A stretch of DNA of 5,220 nucleotides from Chloroflexota bacterium (lineage in GTDB: Bacteria; Chloroflexota; Anaerolineae; Anaerolineales; UBA4823). A program made the translations under genes and the position numbers. Below are positions 1-5,220 of the stretch, one piece after another. The notes beneath the pieces were generated by a model. The model ran no database searches and had not been told where the DNA came from. It saw only the letters and a program-made list of their open reading frames with translations. Every line of letters begins with the position of its first letter. The stretch's first letter is position 1. The stretch is taken from the NCBI GenBank assembly GCA_012798185.1, contig JAAZNS010000158.1:1-5220 (forward strand). Direction: 5' to 3'.

Positions 1-2070
1 AAAGGGGCCGCTTGGTTCATTAAGCTCCAGAATTTCCGATAGCGTTTCATTAGGGATATCCATAATTGTTGGTATCAGGTATGTGCTCAGGCTGTCGGTC
101 AGCACAAAACCATTCCGTACTTTGAAATTCTCCATTAATGCGTATCCTTGAGCTTGAACTACTGCGCCTTCAATCTGCCCTCGAATTGTCTGTGGATTGA
201 TCGCTTTTCCTACATCATTTGCAGAAACAACTTTCAGTATTTTCACATCACCAGTACAAACATCCACTTCAACTTCAACCCCTTGTGCTGAGTACGCATA
301 GCAGAAATTCGGCATTGCGTACCCCGTTTCTTCGTCAAATGGAGTTGTTTTCGGTGCCAGATAAGTAAATTCACCCACCGCAGGCCGATCTTCACTCTCC
401 CACCTTTTTATAGCGATCTTCGCAGCTCCGATGATCGCATTGCCTGCCATAAAAGTGAGACGCGAAGCAGAAGCACTGCCAGAACTCCCGCTACTGGCGG
501 TATCAGATGCATGAATCTCTATTTTTTCTATTGGTAAATTGAGTGCTTCAGCAGCCATTTGGATCATGGCAGTATGAGCACCCTGACCAACATCTGCCCC
601 CGCCTGATAAAGAATTGCTTTTTCAATGGTCTCTTGACCCTGCAGTTCGATCTTTGCCCAACTATTCTCCTGGTAGCCAAAGCTGAATCCGATATTCTTA
701 AATCCGGCAGCGAAACCCCACCCACGTTTCTTATTTTTATTGTCCGATAGGTTAAGAGTAGGTGGGAAGAATTTATTTTCCGCGGATATCTGCCACCCCG
801 ATTTTTTTGCTGCCGCAGTTATTACTTCAATCGCAGAAATGCGATCGATTGGCTCTGTACCCACATCCAAAGTGTCGCCAGCTTTCAGGGCATTTTTTAA
901 TCGGAACTCGACGGGGTCCATGCCTATTTTTGCTGCCAACTTATTTATCTGCATCTCGGCGACAAAAATCCCTTGAGGAGCGCCGAACCCTCTAAACGCA
1001 GCCGATGGCACATTGTTGGTGTAGACGCCGATCGTGTCTACTTTTACATTGGGAATGGCATACGGGCCGGTGCATACAATGGTTGTATTCCCCAGAACTT
1101 TATTGCTGGTATACAAGTATGCCCCGGCGTCAGCTATGAATTCCATCTCTGCCGCAACGATCTTTCCTTCCCGAGTTGCACCCCATTTCGCATGCGCCTT
1201 AATTGGATGACGCTTGCCATGGCCAATGATAGATTCGCGTCGGCTCCAAACCATCTTGACAGGTTTCCCGGTTTTCAATGCTGCCAGCGCTAGGGTAATT
1301 TGAACCGACATATCCTCCCGCCCGCCAAAAGCGCCCCCAATGGCTGCATACACCACCCGCACTTTTTCAATCGGAAGATTGAGGGCATGCGCAATTTGCT
1401 CTTGATCGGTATGTGTCCATTGACCTGCACATTGCACACACACTCTCCCCTCTTCATCGATAAATGCCACACCTGATTCTGGTTCCATAAAGACATGTTC
1501 CTGGTATGGCAGGGAATAATCTGATTCGACGATCACGTCTGCAGATGCGAAACCCTGTTCGATACTTCCTTTTCGAATGCGATCATGGACACAAATATTC
1601 GATTTACTGATCTCAGGATGCACCGGATAAGCCCCTTCAGCTAACCCAGCCTGGGGATCTGATACGATGGGAAGATCTTCGAATACAATCTGAATTTTTT
1701 TAATGGCTTCTGTTGCGATGAGGGGGGATTCTGCAACTACAATAGCAACCTGGTCTCCAACAAACCTCACAATATCCGCACCTTTTTTCGTGGAACCGGG
1801 TCCGCAAAGAACAGGTTGATCGTTTTTTTGCAGCCCATATTCATTTAGCGGCACATCCTTTGCCGTCAATACCGTTTTCACGCCGTCGATTCTGAGAGCT
1901 TCTTGTATATCAATGCTGATTACTCTTGCGTGGGGTCTTTCAGCAAATAGTGTTTTCGCGTATAACATCCCCGGCAAGGATATATCACCGGGATACTTGG
2001 CTTGCCCGGTTACTTTTGCCAGTGAATCAATTTTGCTTGCTGCTATGCCAATTGATTTTTTTGCGGTCAT
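1..2070 (-). CDS. Xanthine dehydrogenase family protein, molybdopterin-binding (large) subunit, 3' end beyond window
   Basis: This is the catalytic molybdenum-cofactor subunit of a molybdenum hydroxylase, which normally works with separate FAD and 2Fe-2S subunits to hydroxylate an N-heterocycle or aldehyde. The frame is open for 690 codons to the left edge, with no stop or frameshift. Residues about 15-125 form the hammerhead domain (DSLAKVTGQAKYPGD). The first cofactor domain carries EHVFMEPES (191-199), GGAFGGRED (245-253) and AFRGFGAPQ (358-366). The second carries GADVGQGAHT (491-500) and a SASASR segment near 532-537. The last visible residues, EPSGPF, normally lie just before the GVGE segment holding the catalytic Glu, so about 70-90 residues of a usual 760-780 are missing. 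AFRGFGAPQ argues for the xanthine dehydrogenase/hydroxybenzoyl-CoA reductase side of the family, and the VAYRCSFR loop of form I CO dehydrogenase is absent. The substrate cannot be called. The ATG at 2070 is 15 bases after the previous stop and has no clear Shine-Dalgarno site. The FAD and Fe-S subunits are not in view. Confidence 0.93.
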   Translation of the reverse strand, partial: MTAKKSIGIAASKIDSLAKVTGQAKYPGDISLPGMLYAKTLFAERPHARVISIDIQEALRIDGVKTVLTAKDVPLNEYGLQKNDQPVLCGPGSTKKGADIVRFVGDQVAIVVAESPLIATEAIKKIQIVFEDLPIVSDPQAGLAEGAYPVHPEISKSNICVHDRIRKGSIEQGFASADVIVESDYSLPYQEHVFMEPESGVAFIDEEGRVCVQCAGQWTHTDQEQIAHALNLPIEKVRVVYAAIGGAFGGREDMSVQITLALAALKTGKPVKMVWSRRESIIGHGKRHPIKAHAKWGATREGKIVAAEMEFIADAGAYLYTSNKVLGNTTIVCTGPYAIPNVKVDTIGVYTNNVPSAAFRGFGAPQGIFVAEMQINKLAAKIGMDPVEFRLKNALKAGDTLDVGTEPIDRISAIEVITAAAKKSGWQISAENKFFPPTLNLSDNKNKKRGWGFAAGFKNIGFSFGYQENSWAKIELQGQETIEKAILYQAGADVGQGAHTAMIQMAAEALNLPIEKIEIHASDTASSGSSGSASASRLTFMAGNAIIGAAKIAIKRWESEDRPAVGEFTYLAPKTTPFDEETGYAMPNFCYAYSAQGVEVEVDVCTGDVKILKVVSANDVGKAINPQTIRGQIEGAVVQAQGYALMENFKVRNGFVLTDSLSTYLIPTIMDIPNETLSEILELNEPSGPF

Positions 2071-2085
2071 TTGAACAGAACCAAT

Positions 2086-2382
2086 TTATTCTATACCTTG
2101 CTTAATTCCACAATTCATCAACTCCGCTTTAATTGCTGGTATGGATATTTTACCTCCCTGACTTAATATTTTCCGATTGACCATCACAATCGGAAGTTTG
2201 GCGTTTTCCGGGAGAGCAGGCTTGGGATCATCAAACAAGTCGTAATAGGCGACCTCAACTAAATCACCATATTGTGCCCTTAACTTTTCGCCGAGCCATT
2301 TGGAAATTTCGCGCCAATCATCCCGGACTCCCTCGGAACAGGCAATTAAAGAACCGATAATCTCTATTCGTGCTTTAACCAT
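2086..2382 (-). CDS. Small thioredoxin-fold protein with a single N-terminal cysteine (98 aa)
   Basis: The 98-residue product reads as a compact thioredoxin-like fold. A first strand (RIEIIGSL, 5-12) is followed by Cys15 at the place of a redox motif, an amphipathic helix (about 21-37), a second strand (VEVAYYDLFD, 42-51), and LPIVMVNRKI (63-72) with the proline typical of the cis-Pro loop. After that come SQGGKIS (74-80) and a C-terminal helix. The layout resembles the YuzD-type small thioredoxin-like proteins, but the assignment is by pattern only. The usual CxxC is replaced by ACSEG, leaving Cys15 and a distant Cys91, so ordinary dithiol-disulfide exchange at the active site is unlikely. 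A one-cysteine or ligand-binding role is possible. It starts 3 bases after the FmdB-type gene, with a weak GGA at 2389-2391 six bases before the ATG. It could serve as a partner for the arsenate reductase or the cysteine-tailed proteins beside it, but this is only inferred from position. Confidence 0.72.
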   Translation of the reverse strand: MVKARIEIIGSLIACSEGVRDDWREISKWLGEKLRAQYGDLVEVAYYDLFDDPKPALPENAKLPIVMVNRKILSQGGKISIPAIKAELMNCGIKQGIE

Positions 2383-2385
2383 CGC

Positions 2386-2607
2386 TTATCCACAGCATCC
2401 AGGCCCGGCGTTTGGCGCGCAGTCGGGCGGATTAAAATTGGTCACGCCGCCTCTGCGGATGAACATACCCGCAGATAAAACCTGCCGCGTGGTTTCATTT
2501 CCGCAATTTGGGCAAACAGGATGCAGTCCATCTTCTTTTTGTTGAATACTGGCTGAAATGTCAAATGCTTGGCTGCATCGATCGCAGAAAAACTCGTAAG
2601 TAGGCAT
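2386..2607 (-). CDS. FmdB-family zinc-ribbon protein with Cys-Cys-Gly tail (73 aa)
   Basis: The product opens with MPTYEFFCDRC, the hallmark start of the FmdB/CxxC_CxxC zinc-ribbon family. Two cysteine pairs, Cys8-x2-Cys11 and Cys32-x2-Cys35, should bind one zinc ion. A short basic segment (IRRGG, 50-54) follows, then a Pro/Gly-rich tail with Cys63 and a terminal Cys71-Cys72-Gly73. The family's role is poorly defined; it was first named as a putative regulator of a formamidase/amidase operon and is found beside many enzyme sets. I place the start at 2607 because it gives the family's canonical N-terminus and has GGGA (2613-2616) five bases upstream. A TTG at 2655 would add 16 atypical residues and overlap the preceding gene. 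The gene lies 10 bases after the second YlbF gene and 3 bases before the thioredoxin-fold gene, so the three are almost surely co-transcribed. Cys-rich tails occur in this family, but an exact CCG end matching a neighbour is notable. Confidence 0.88.
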   Translation of the reverse strand: MPTYEFFCDRCSQAFDISASIQQKEDGLHPVCPNCGNETTRQVLSAGMFIRRGGVTNFNPPDCAPNAGPGCCG

Positions 2608-2612
2608 TTTTA

Positions 2613-2616
2613 TCCC
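2613..2616 (-). promoter_or_regulatory. Ribosome-binding site of the FmdB-type gene
   Basis: GGGA on the minus strand lies 5 bases before the ATG at 2607 and just after the TAA ending the second YlbF gene (2618-2620). It supports the MPTYEF start over an upstream TTG. Confidence 0.55.
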
Positions 2617-2617
2617 A

Positions 2618-3001
2618 TTAACAGCTAGTGTTTTTTGCGAGAGAAGCAAAATCAATTCCCAATAAATTGCTTATCTCGCTATTGATCTCCCGCAAATATC
2701 CAATAGCTTCTTGTTGAGCGTAAGCGTAGGTGTTGATGGACCTGTTCTCCTGAGCTTTTACCTGTAATGATCTTAATTTTTCCAGATCATCCGTAGTAAT
2801 GCTGTTGTCAGCCTGTTTCTGGCGGATATACCTCTGCTGAATCGACAATTCTTCCATAATATTGTGAGCCGTTTGGTCTTGATTGAATTTTTCTTTGGCA
2901 TTTAAATAACGGTTTACTGGCTCTGTGTATTGAATACTGGCCGCCAGATTCTTTACCGCGATTTCAAGGTTTCCCTTAAGCACATCATTTTGTGGTGTCA
3001 T
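2618..3001 (-). CDS. YlbF-family protein, second copy (127 aa)
   Basis: This is a small, largely helical, charged protein of the YlbF/YmcA (Com_YlbF) family. The run from EPVNRYLNAKEKF (27-39) through the QQRYIRQKQ segment (55-63) to NTYAYAQQEAIGYLREINSEISNLLG (90-115) is typical of its helical bundle. In Bacillus subtilis, YlbF and YmcA form a complex with YaaT that carries Fe-S clusters and affects mRNA processing, competence and sporulation; whether that function carries over here is unknown. It is a paralogue of the gene just upstream: both have an 'SIQYTEPVN'/'SPQYQLFEK'-like entry, an ITTDD/ITTDEE turn (68-72 here) and a G-[LI]-D-[YF]-A-[ST] motif near the end (GIDFAS, 115-120). The only cysteine is the final residue, Cys127. 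The ATG at 3001 has a strong AGGAG five bases upstream, which overlaps the upstream gene's stop codon, so the two copies are tightly coupled and probably made together. Confidence 0.85.
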   Translation of the reverse strand: MTPQNDVLKGNLEIAVKNLAASIQYTEPVNRYLNAKEKFNQDQTAHNIMEELSIQQRYIRQKQADNSITTDDLEKLRSLQVKAQENRSINTYAYAQQEAIGYLREINSEISNLLGIDFASLAKNTSC

Positions 3002-3006
3002 GATTT

Positions 3007-3011
3007 CTCCT
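3007..3011 (-). promoter_or_regulatory. Ribosome-binding site of the second YlbF-family gene, overlapping a stop codon
   Basis: AGGAG on the minus strand lies 5 bases before the ATG at 3001. Its first A is the last base of the TGA that ends the first YlbF gene. Ribosomes finishing that gene stop on top of this site, an arrangement typical of translational coupling. Confidence 0.75.
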
Positions 3012-3412
3012 CATCCGCAGCAGCTGGCGCCGCAGGCGGTGGCGTAATCCAATCCGCATTGGTCTGAGATAATTTTGGCGCAATCGCGGCATAGAGCCTG
3101 TAAATTTTCCTGCGCCTGTAAATAATCTTTCACGGATTGAAACGATACAAAATGGATCCACAATCGCTCAAGATCCTTTTTTTCTTCATCCGTGGTTATA
3201 TTGAACATTTGCTTTGTTTGAAGATCCTTTGCTTTAGCTTGATATTCCCGCAAAGCACCGATCGCTTCTTGATCACCTTGAAAAATGGTACGGGTTTTTT
3301 CGAACAGTTGATATTGGGGAGAATCAACAAGCGCATTCACAAAATCTTTGATGGAGACGTGTAATTCTTGGTCGGTGGTTAAATTAATTTTTGTGTCATT
3401 AGCTTCCAACAT
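3011..3412 (-). CDS. YlbF-family protein with six-cysteine C-terminal tail (133 aa)
   Basis: The product is a helical YlbF/YmcA-family protein. SIKDFVNALVDSPQYQLFEK (20-39) and the long helices through about residue 105 match the family pattern. The last 26 residues hold Cys108-x2-Cys111-x7-Cys119-x7-Cys127-x3-Cys131-Cys132-Gly133, and there are no other cysteines. B. subtilis YlbF and YmcA contribute cysteines near the C-terminus to Fe-S clusters shared with YaaT. The tail here has enough thiols to bind a cluster, zinc or a metalloid without help, but which it binds is not visible. I chose the ATG at 3412 because AAGGA (3421-3425) lies 8 bases upstream. An in-frame ATG at 3430, preceded only by the weaker AGAAG, would add MTRKNF. 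The gene follows arsC by 26 bases (8 with the longer start) and is followed within 9 bases by its paralogue. It is likely to partner with that paralogue, as YlbF does with YmcA. Confidence 0.83.
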   Translation of the reverse strand: MLEANDTKINLTTDQELHVSIKDFVNALVDSPQYQLFEKTRTIFQGDQEAIGALREYQAKAKDLQTKQMFNITTDEEKKDLERLWIHFVSFQSVKDYLQAQENLQALCRDCAKIISDQCGLDYATACGASCCG

Positions 3413-3420
3413 GAAATTTT

Positions 3421-3425
3421 TCCTT
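3421..3425 (-). promoter_or_regulatory. Ribosome-binding site of the first YlbF-family gene
   Basis: AAGGA on the minus strand lies 8 bases before the ATG at 3412. The upstream ATG at 3430 has only AGAAG at a 5-base spacing, so this site favours the shorter product. The longer start is not excluded. Confidence 0.55.
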
Positions 3426-3438
3426 GTCATAGAATCTT

Positions 3439-3909
3439 CTATTTATATAATGAAAGCAATTCCGGGATTTTACGGGCAATGTCATCCCGCACTTGGCGAA
3501 ACACCTCCATTATGTGTTCCTGGCTGCCGGTTTCTTTGGCAGGGTCAGGAAAACCCATATGAACTCGTTTGCCTTTACCAAGCCAGATCGGGCATTTCTC
3601 TGCCGCGGCGTCACAGACCGTCACAACCAGATCAAAGTCACATCCATAAAATCCATCAACAGTTTTGGTCCGCCCTTCGTGCTCAATCCCAATCTCCTTT
3701 AAAACCTGAATTGCAAGCGGATGAACATGATCCGCAGGCTGGGTGCCTGCGCTGTACGCTTTCCACGTGGAACCCAGCCTGGCGTTAACGATCGCTTCTG
3801 CCATCTGCGACCGGGCGGAATTTCCGGTGCAGACGAATATAACCCTCTTTAGGGATGGATCGACTTTACTTTCCAAATTAGACTCTTTTTCGGCCGTTTG
3901 TTTTTCCAT
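3439..3909 (-). CDS. arsC: Arsenate reductase, thioredoxin-coupled LMW-phosphatase type
   Basis: The enzyme reduces arsenate to arsenite in the cytoplasm, so that the arsenite can be pumped out. It has the low-molecular-weight tyrosine phosphatase fold. The anion-binding loop is Cys27-TGNSA-Arg33 (CX5R). The two resolving cysteines, Cys99 and Cys106 in TVCDAAAEKCP, keep the seven-residue spacing of Cys82 and Cys89 in Staphylococcus aureus pI258 ArsC. The acidic-loop Asp122-Pro123 is in FPDPAKE. With all three cysteines present, a thioredoxin-linked triple-cysteine relay is expected. The product is 156 residues, slightly longer than the usual 130-140 because of a charged N-terminal extension of about 20 residues. 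The ATG at 3909 is preferred because GGAG sits 9 bases upstream. A TTG at 3922-3924 would add five residues, but it shares a base with that ribosome-binding site. The start lies inside the end of arsA (32-base overlap), which indicates translational coupling. Confidence 0.95.
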   Translation of the reverse strand: MEKQTAEKESNLESKVDPSLKRVIFVCTGNSARSQMAEAIVNARLGSTWKAYSAGTQPADHVHPLAIQVLKEIGIEHEGRTKTVDGFYGCDFDLVVTVCDAAAEKCPIWLGKGKRVHMGFPDPAKETGSQEHIMEVFRQVRDDIARKIPELLSLYK

Positions 3910-5220
3910 AGATTTTTTCTCCAACTTCAGCTAATAAATCCAAGCCCTTAATTTCTTTCGGGAAGAGTGGAATCTCAACAACCGGGACTTTGAATTTGTT
4001 AGCAATTTCATCCAGATAACGATTTTGCATGGCTTTTCGGGATTTGACGAAATCCCCTTCCACCTCCTCGTTTGGAATAATGTAGTTGGCTACAACCATG
4101 CCGGTATGAATATCCAACGTGTCCAATTCTTTTGAGGCGCGGTATGCTTCCAAGATGGGTGTAGACTCCGGGTACATGACAAATGAGAATGTGCTCTGCG
4201 CTGGATCGCGCATCATTTCAATCACCTGGGAAAAGCGCTGTTTGGCCGCATCATCGGCTAGTTCAGTGTCAACCGATTGGAAGGTTTTAATATCAATCTG
4301 TTTACTCCAATCTACAGGAAGTTCCAATAGCCGCAGAGTATGGCCGGTTGGCGCGGTATCAAAGACTACAGCTTTCCACTCGCTTTGCGAAGCCAGGTCA
4401 ATGAATTGATCGAAAGCAGCCATTTCCTCTGTGCAGGGAGAATTGAGCTCTTCCTCCATTGTTTTTATTGCTTCAGGTGGGCGTCCTCGTTCGCGGGCAT
4501 CGTCGAGGATTCTTTTCTTGTAGTCTTCCGCAGCGGTTTTTGGATCGATCTTCACAGCCCATAAATTTTCAATTCCCTGAACGGGAGCCGGGTGGTCGCC
4601 GATCGGCACTCCCAGCACGTCCCCGAGATGGGCAGCAGGATCTGTGGTGATGAGCAAGGTTTTATATCCGTTGCGCGCCAGCCAAACGGCCGTAATGCAG
4701 GATGCGACTGTCTTCCCCACACCGCCCTTGCCGGCAAAAAACATCGTGTGGCGGTGGCCGTTGCTGGATAGCTCCTTAATAAAGGGGAGATCCTTTGTGG
4801 ACAATGCGCGATTTAAGTGTAAAAGAGGATCTGCGGATTCAATCTTGTTTTCTTTCCCGTTTCCGTAATAAATATCCGCGGCTTCCCGAAGTCGGCTGAT
4901 ACCTTTAATTTCACGGCTCAGCAGCTCCATCCGACTTTGCGGCAGGTTAAATTCATTTTCAATGCGATTGAGATATTTGCGCTGCATTTCCGCGCGGGCT
5001 GAAAACAGGTCATTGGATTTGGCAGATTCTGGAATGATCCCATTAATGATTAATCGAAAGGAATGAATATCCAGTTTTTCAAGCTCACCGATCGCCCGCC
5101 TGGTCTCCTTTATCGCGATTTCCTCCGGCTGCAATACAAAAAAGAATTCAGTGTGGTCTCCATCCCGCAGCATCGCCAGAGCGCGTTCATATTTATGCTT
5201 GGCGTCCTGAATCGCCGCCG
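3878..5220 (-). CDS. arsA: Arsenite efflux-driving ATPase ArsA, tandem-domain type, 5' end beyond window
   Basis: ArsA is a cytoplasmic ATPase that binds arsenite or antimonite and energises the membrane efflux permease. The window holds 446 residues and the frame is still open at the right edge; the Met at 5173 is internal. Visible residues 1-118 are the C-terminal part of a first ATPase half (PEEIAIKETRRAI, then REIKGISRLREAADIYYGN). A linker of about 38 residues follows, then a complete second half. That half has the P-loop GKGGVGKT (163-170), TTDPAAHLGDVLG (191-203), SPCTEEMAAFDQF (260-272) and the signature DTAPTGHT (287-294), and it ends with KEIKGLDLLAEVGEKIYG. Cys262 in SPCTEE matches the metalloid-binding Cys422 of the E. 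coli enzyme. The duplicated layout favours true ArsA over single-domain Get3-like ATPases, and the arsC gene directly downstream supports this. The nucleotide-binding loop and the other metalloid cysteines of the first half lie outside the window. Confidence 0.94.
   Translation of the reverse strand, partial: AAIQDAKHKYERALAMLRDGDHTEFFFVLQPEEIAIKETRRAIGELEKLDIHSFRLIINGIIPESAKSNDLFSARAEMQRKYLNRIENEFNLPQSRMELLSREIKGISRLREAADIYYGNGKENKIESADPLLHLNRALSTKDLPFIKELSSNGHRHTMFFAGKGGVGKTVASCITAVWLARNGYKTLLITTDPAAHLGDVLGVPIGDHPAPVQGIENLWAVKIDPKTAAEDYKKRILDDARERGRPPEAIKTMEEELNSPCTEEMAAFDQFIDLASQSEWKAVVFDTAPTGHTLRLLELPVDWSKQIDIKTFQSVDTELADDAAKQRFSQVIEMMRDPAQSTFSFVMYPESTPILEAYRASKELDTLDIHTGMVVANYIIPNEEVEGDFVKSRKAMQNRYLDEIANKFKVPVVEIPLFPKEIKGLDLLAEVGEKIYGKTNGRKRV
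3919..3922 (-). promoter_or_regulatory. Ribosome-binding site of arsC, inside arsA
   Basis: GGAG on the minus strand lies 9 bases before the ATG at 3909 and within the last codons of arsA. Its first G is also the last base of an in-frame TTG. This makes the TTG an unlikely start and sets the start of arsC at 3909. Confidence 0.7.

Noticed and set aside
973..1293. A 106-codon plus-strand open frame
   Set aside because: It lies wholly antisense to the hydroxylase gene, whose minus-strand frame is unbroken and carries clear family motifs. The plus-strand product has no recognisable pattern.
523..1386. The repeated peptide ALNLPIEK in the hydroxylase (residues 229-236 and 509-516)
   Set aside because: It sits at equivalent places in the two cofactor-binding domains, where similar segments are normal for the family, and the DNA of the two copies differs. 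It is not a DNA repeat.
2608..2655. A longer N-terminus for the FmdB-type protein, starting at a TTG
   Set aside because: It would add 16 residues before the canonical MPTYEF start, overlap the upstream gene, and ignore the GGGA site placed correctly for 2607.
3413..3438. A possible promoter or terminator between arsC and the first YlbF gene
   Set aside because: The gap is 26 bases at most, has no inverted repeat with a T-run, and is largely filled by the ribosome-binding site and an alternative start.
3348..3788. A 146-codon plus-strand open frame
   Set aside because: It is antisense to arsC and the start of the first YlbF gene, and its translation resembles no known family. It is a shadow of the real genes.
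3910..3924. A TTG start for arsC at 3924
   Set aside because: The TTG overlaps the GGAG that serves the ATG at 3909, and the added residues are not part of the reductase core.
3878..5220. A Get3/TRC40-type tail-anchored protein ATPase instead of ArsA
   Set aside because: The protein has two ATPase halves in one chain, a SPCTEE cysteine matching E. coli ArsA Cys422, and arsC directly downstream, all of which favour ArsA.

Overview
The window is a bacterial, gene-dense stretch in which every supported gene lies on the minus strand. Read in the direction of transcription (right to left) there are seven coding regions: the 3' part of a tandem-ATPase arsA, arsC, two adjacent YlbF-family genes, an FmdB-type zinc-ribbon gene, a small thioredoxin-fold gene, and a xanthine-dehydrogenase-family molybdopterin subunit that runs off the left edge. 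No gap between genes exceeds 29 bases, and arsA and arsC overlap. I see no terminator or internal promoter, so the set looks like one transcription unit whose promoter lies to the right of the window. No stretch over 300 bases lacks a gene, and I found no RNA gene, mobile element or CRISPR array.

The right part (about 3439-5220) is an arsenic-resistance module. ArsA is the two-domain ATPase that energises arsenite efflux. ArsC is the thioredoxin-coupled, low-molecular-weight-phosphatase type of arsenate reductase, with all three redox cysteines present. The efflux permease, ArsD and ArsR are not in view and would be expected upstream of arsA if this is a full ars operon.

The middle (about 2086-3412) holds four small proteins without an assigned role in arsenic handling. 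The first YlbF protein and the FmdB protein both end in exactly Cys-Cys-Gly, and the second YlbF protein ends in a single Cys. The first YlbF protein packs six cysteines into its last 26 residues. The thioredoxin-fold protein has a lone cysteine in place of a CxxC. I infer a metal-, metalloid- or Fe-S-handling role; the sequence does not prove it.

The left part (1-2070) is a molybdenum hydroxylase large subunit, open for 690 codons and lacking roughly its last 70-90 residues. Its substrate cannot be read from this sequence. Joining a molybdenum hydroxylase to ars genes through cysteine-tailed small proteins is the most unusual aspect of the window.

The organism cannot be named with confidence. 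Base composition is moderate, Shine-Dalgarno sites are usual, and the gene content fits an anaerobic or facultative environmental bacterium. Chloroflexota or a Firmicutes-like lineage is a weak guess from family content only.
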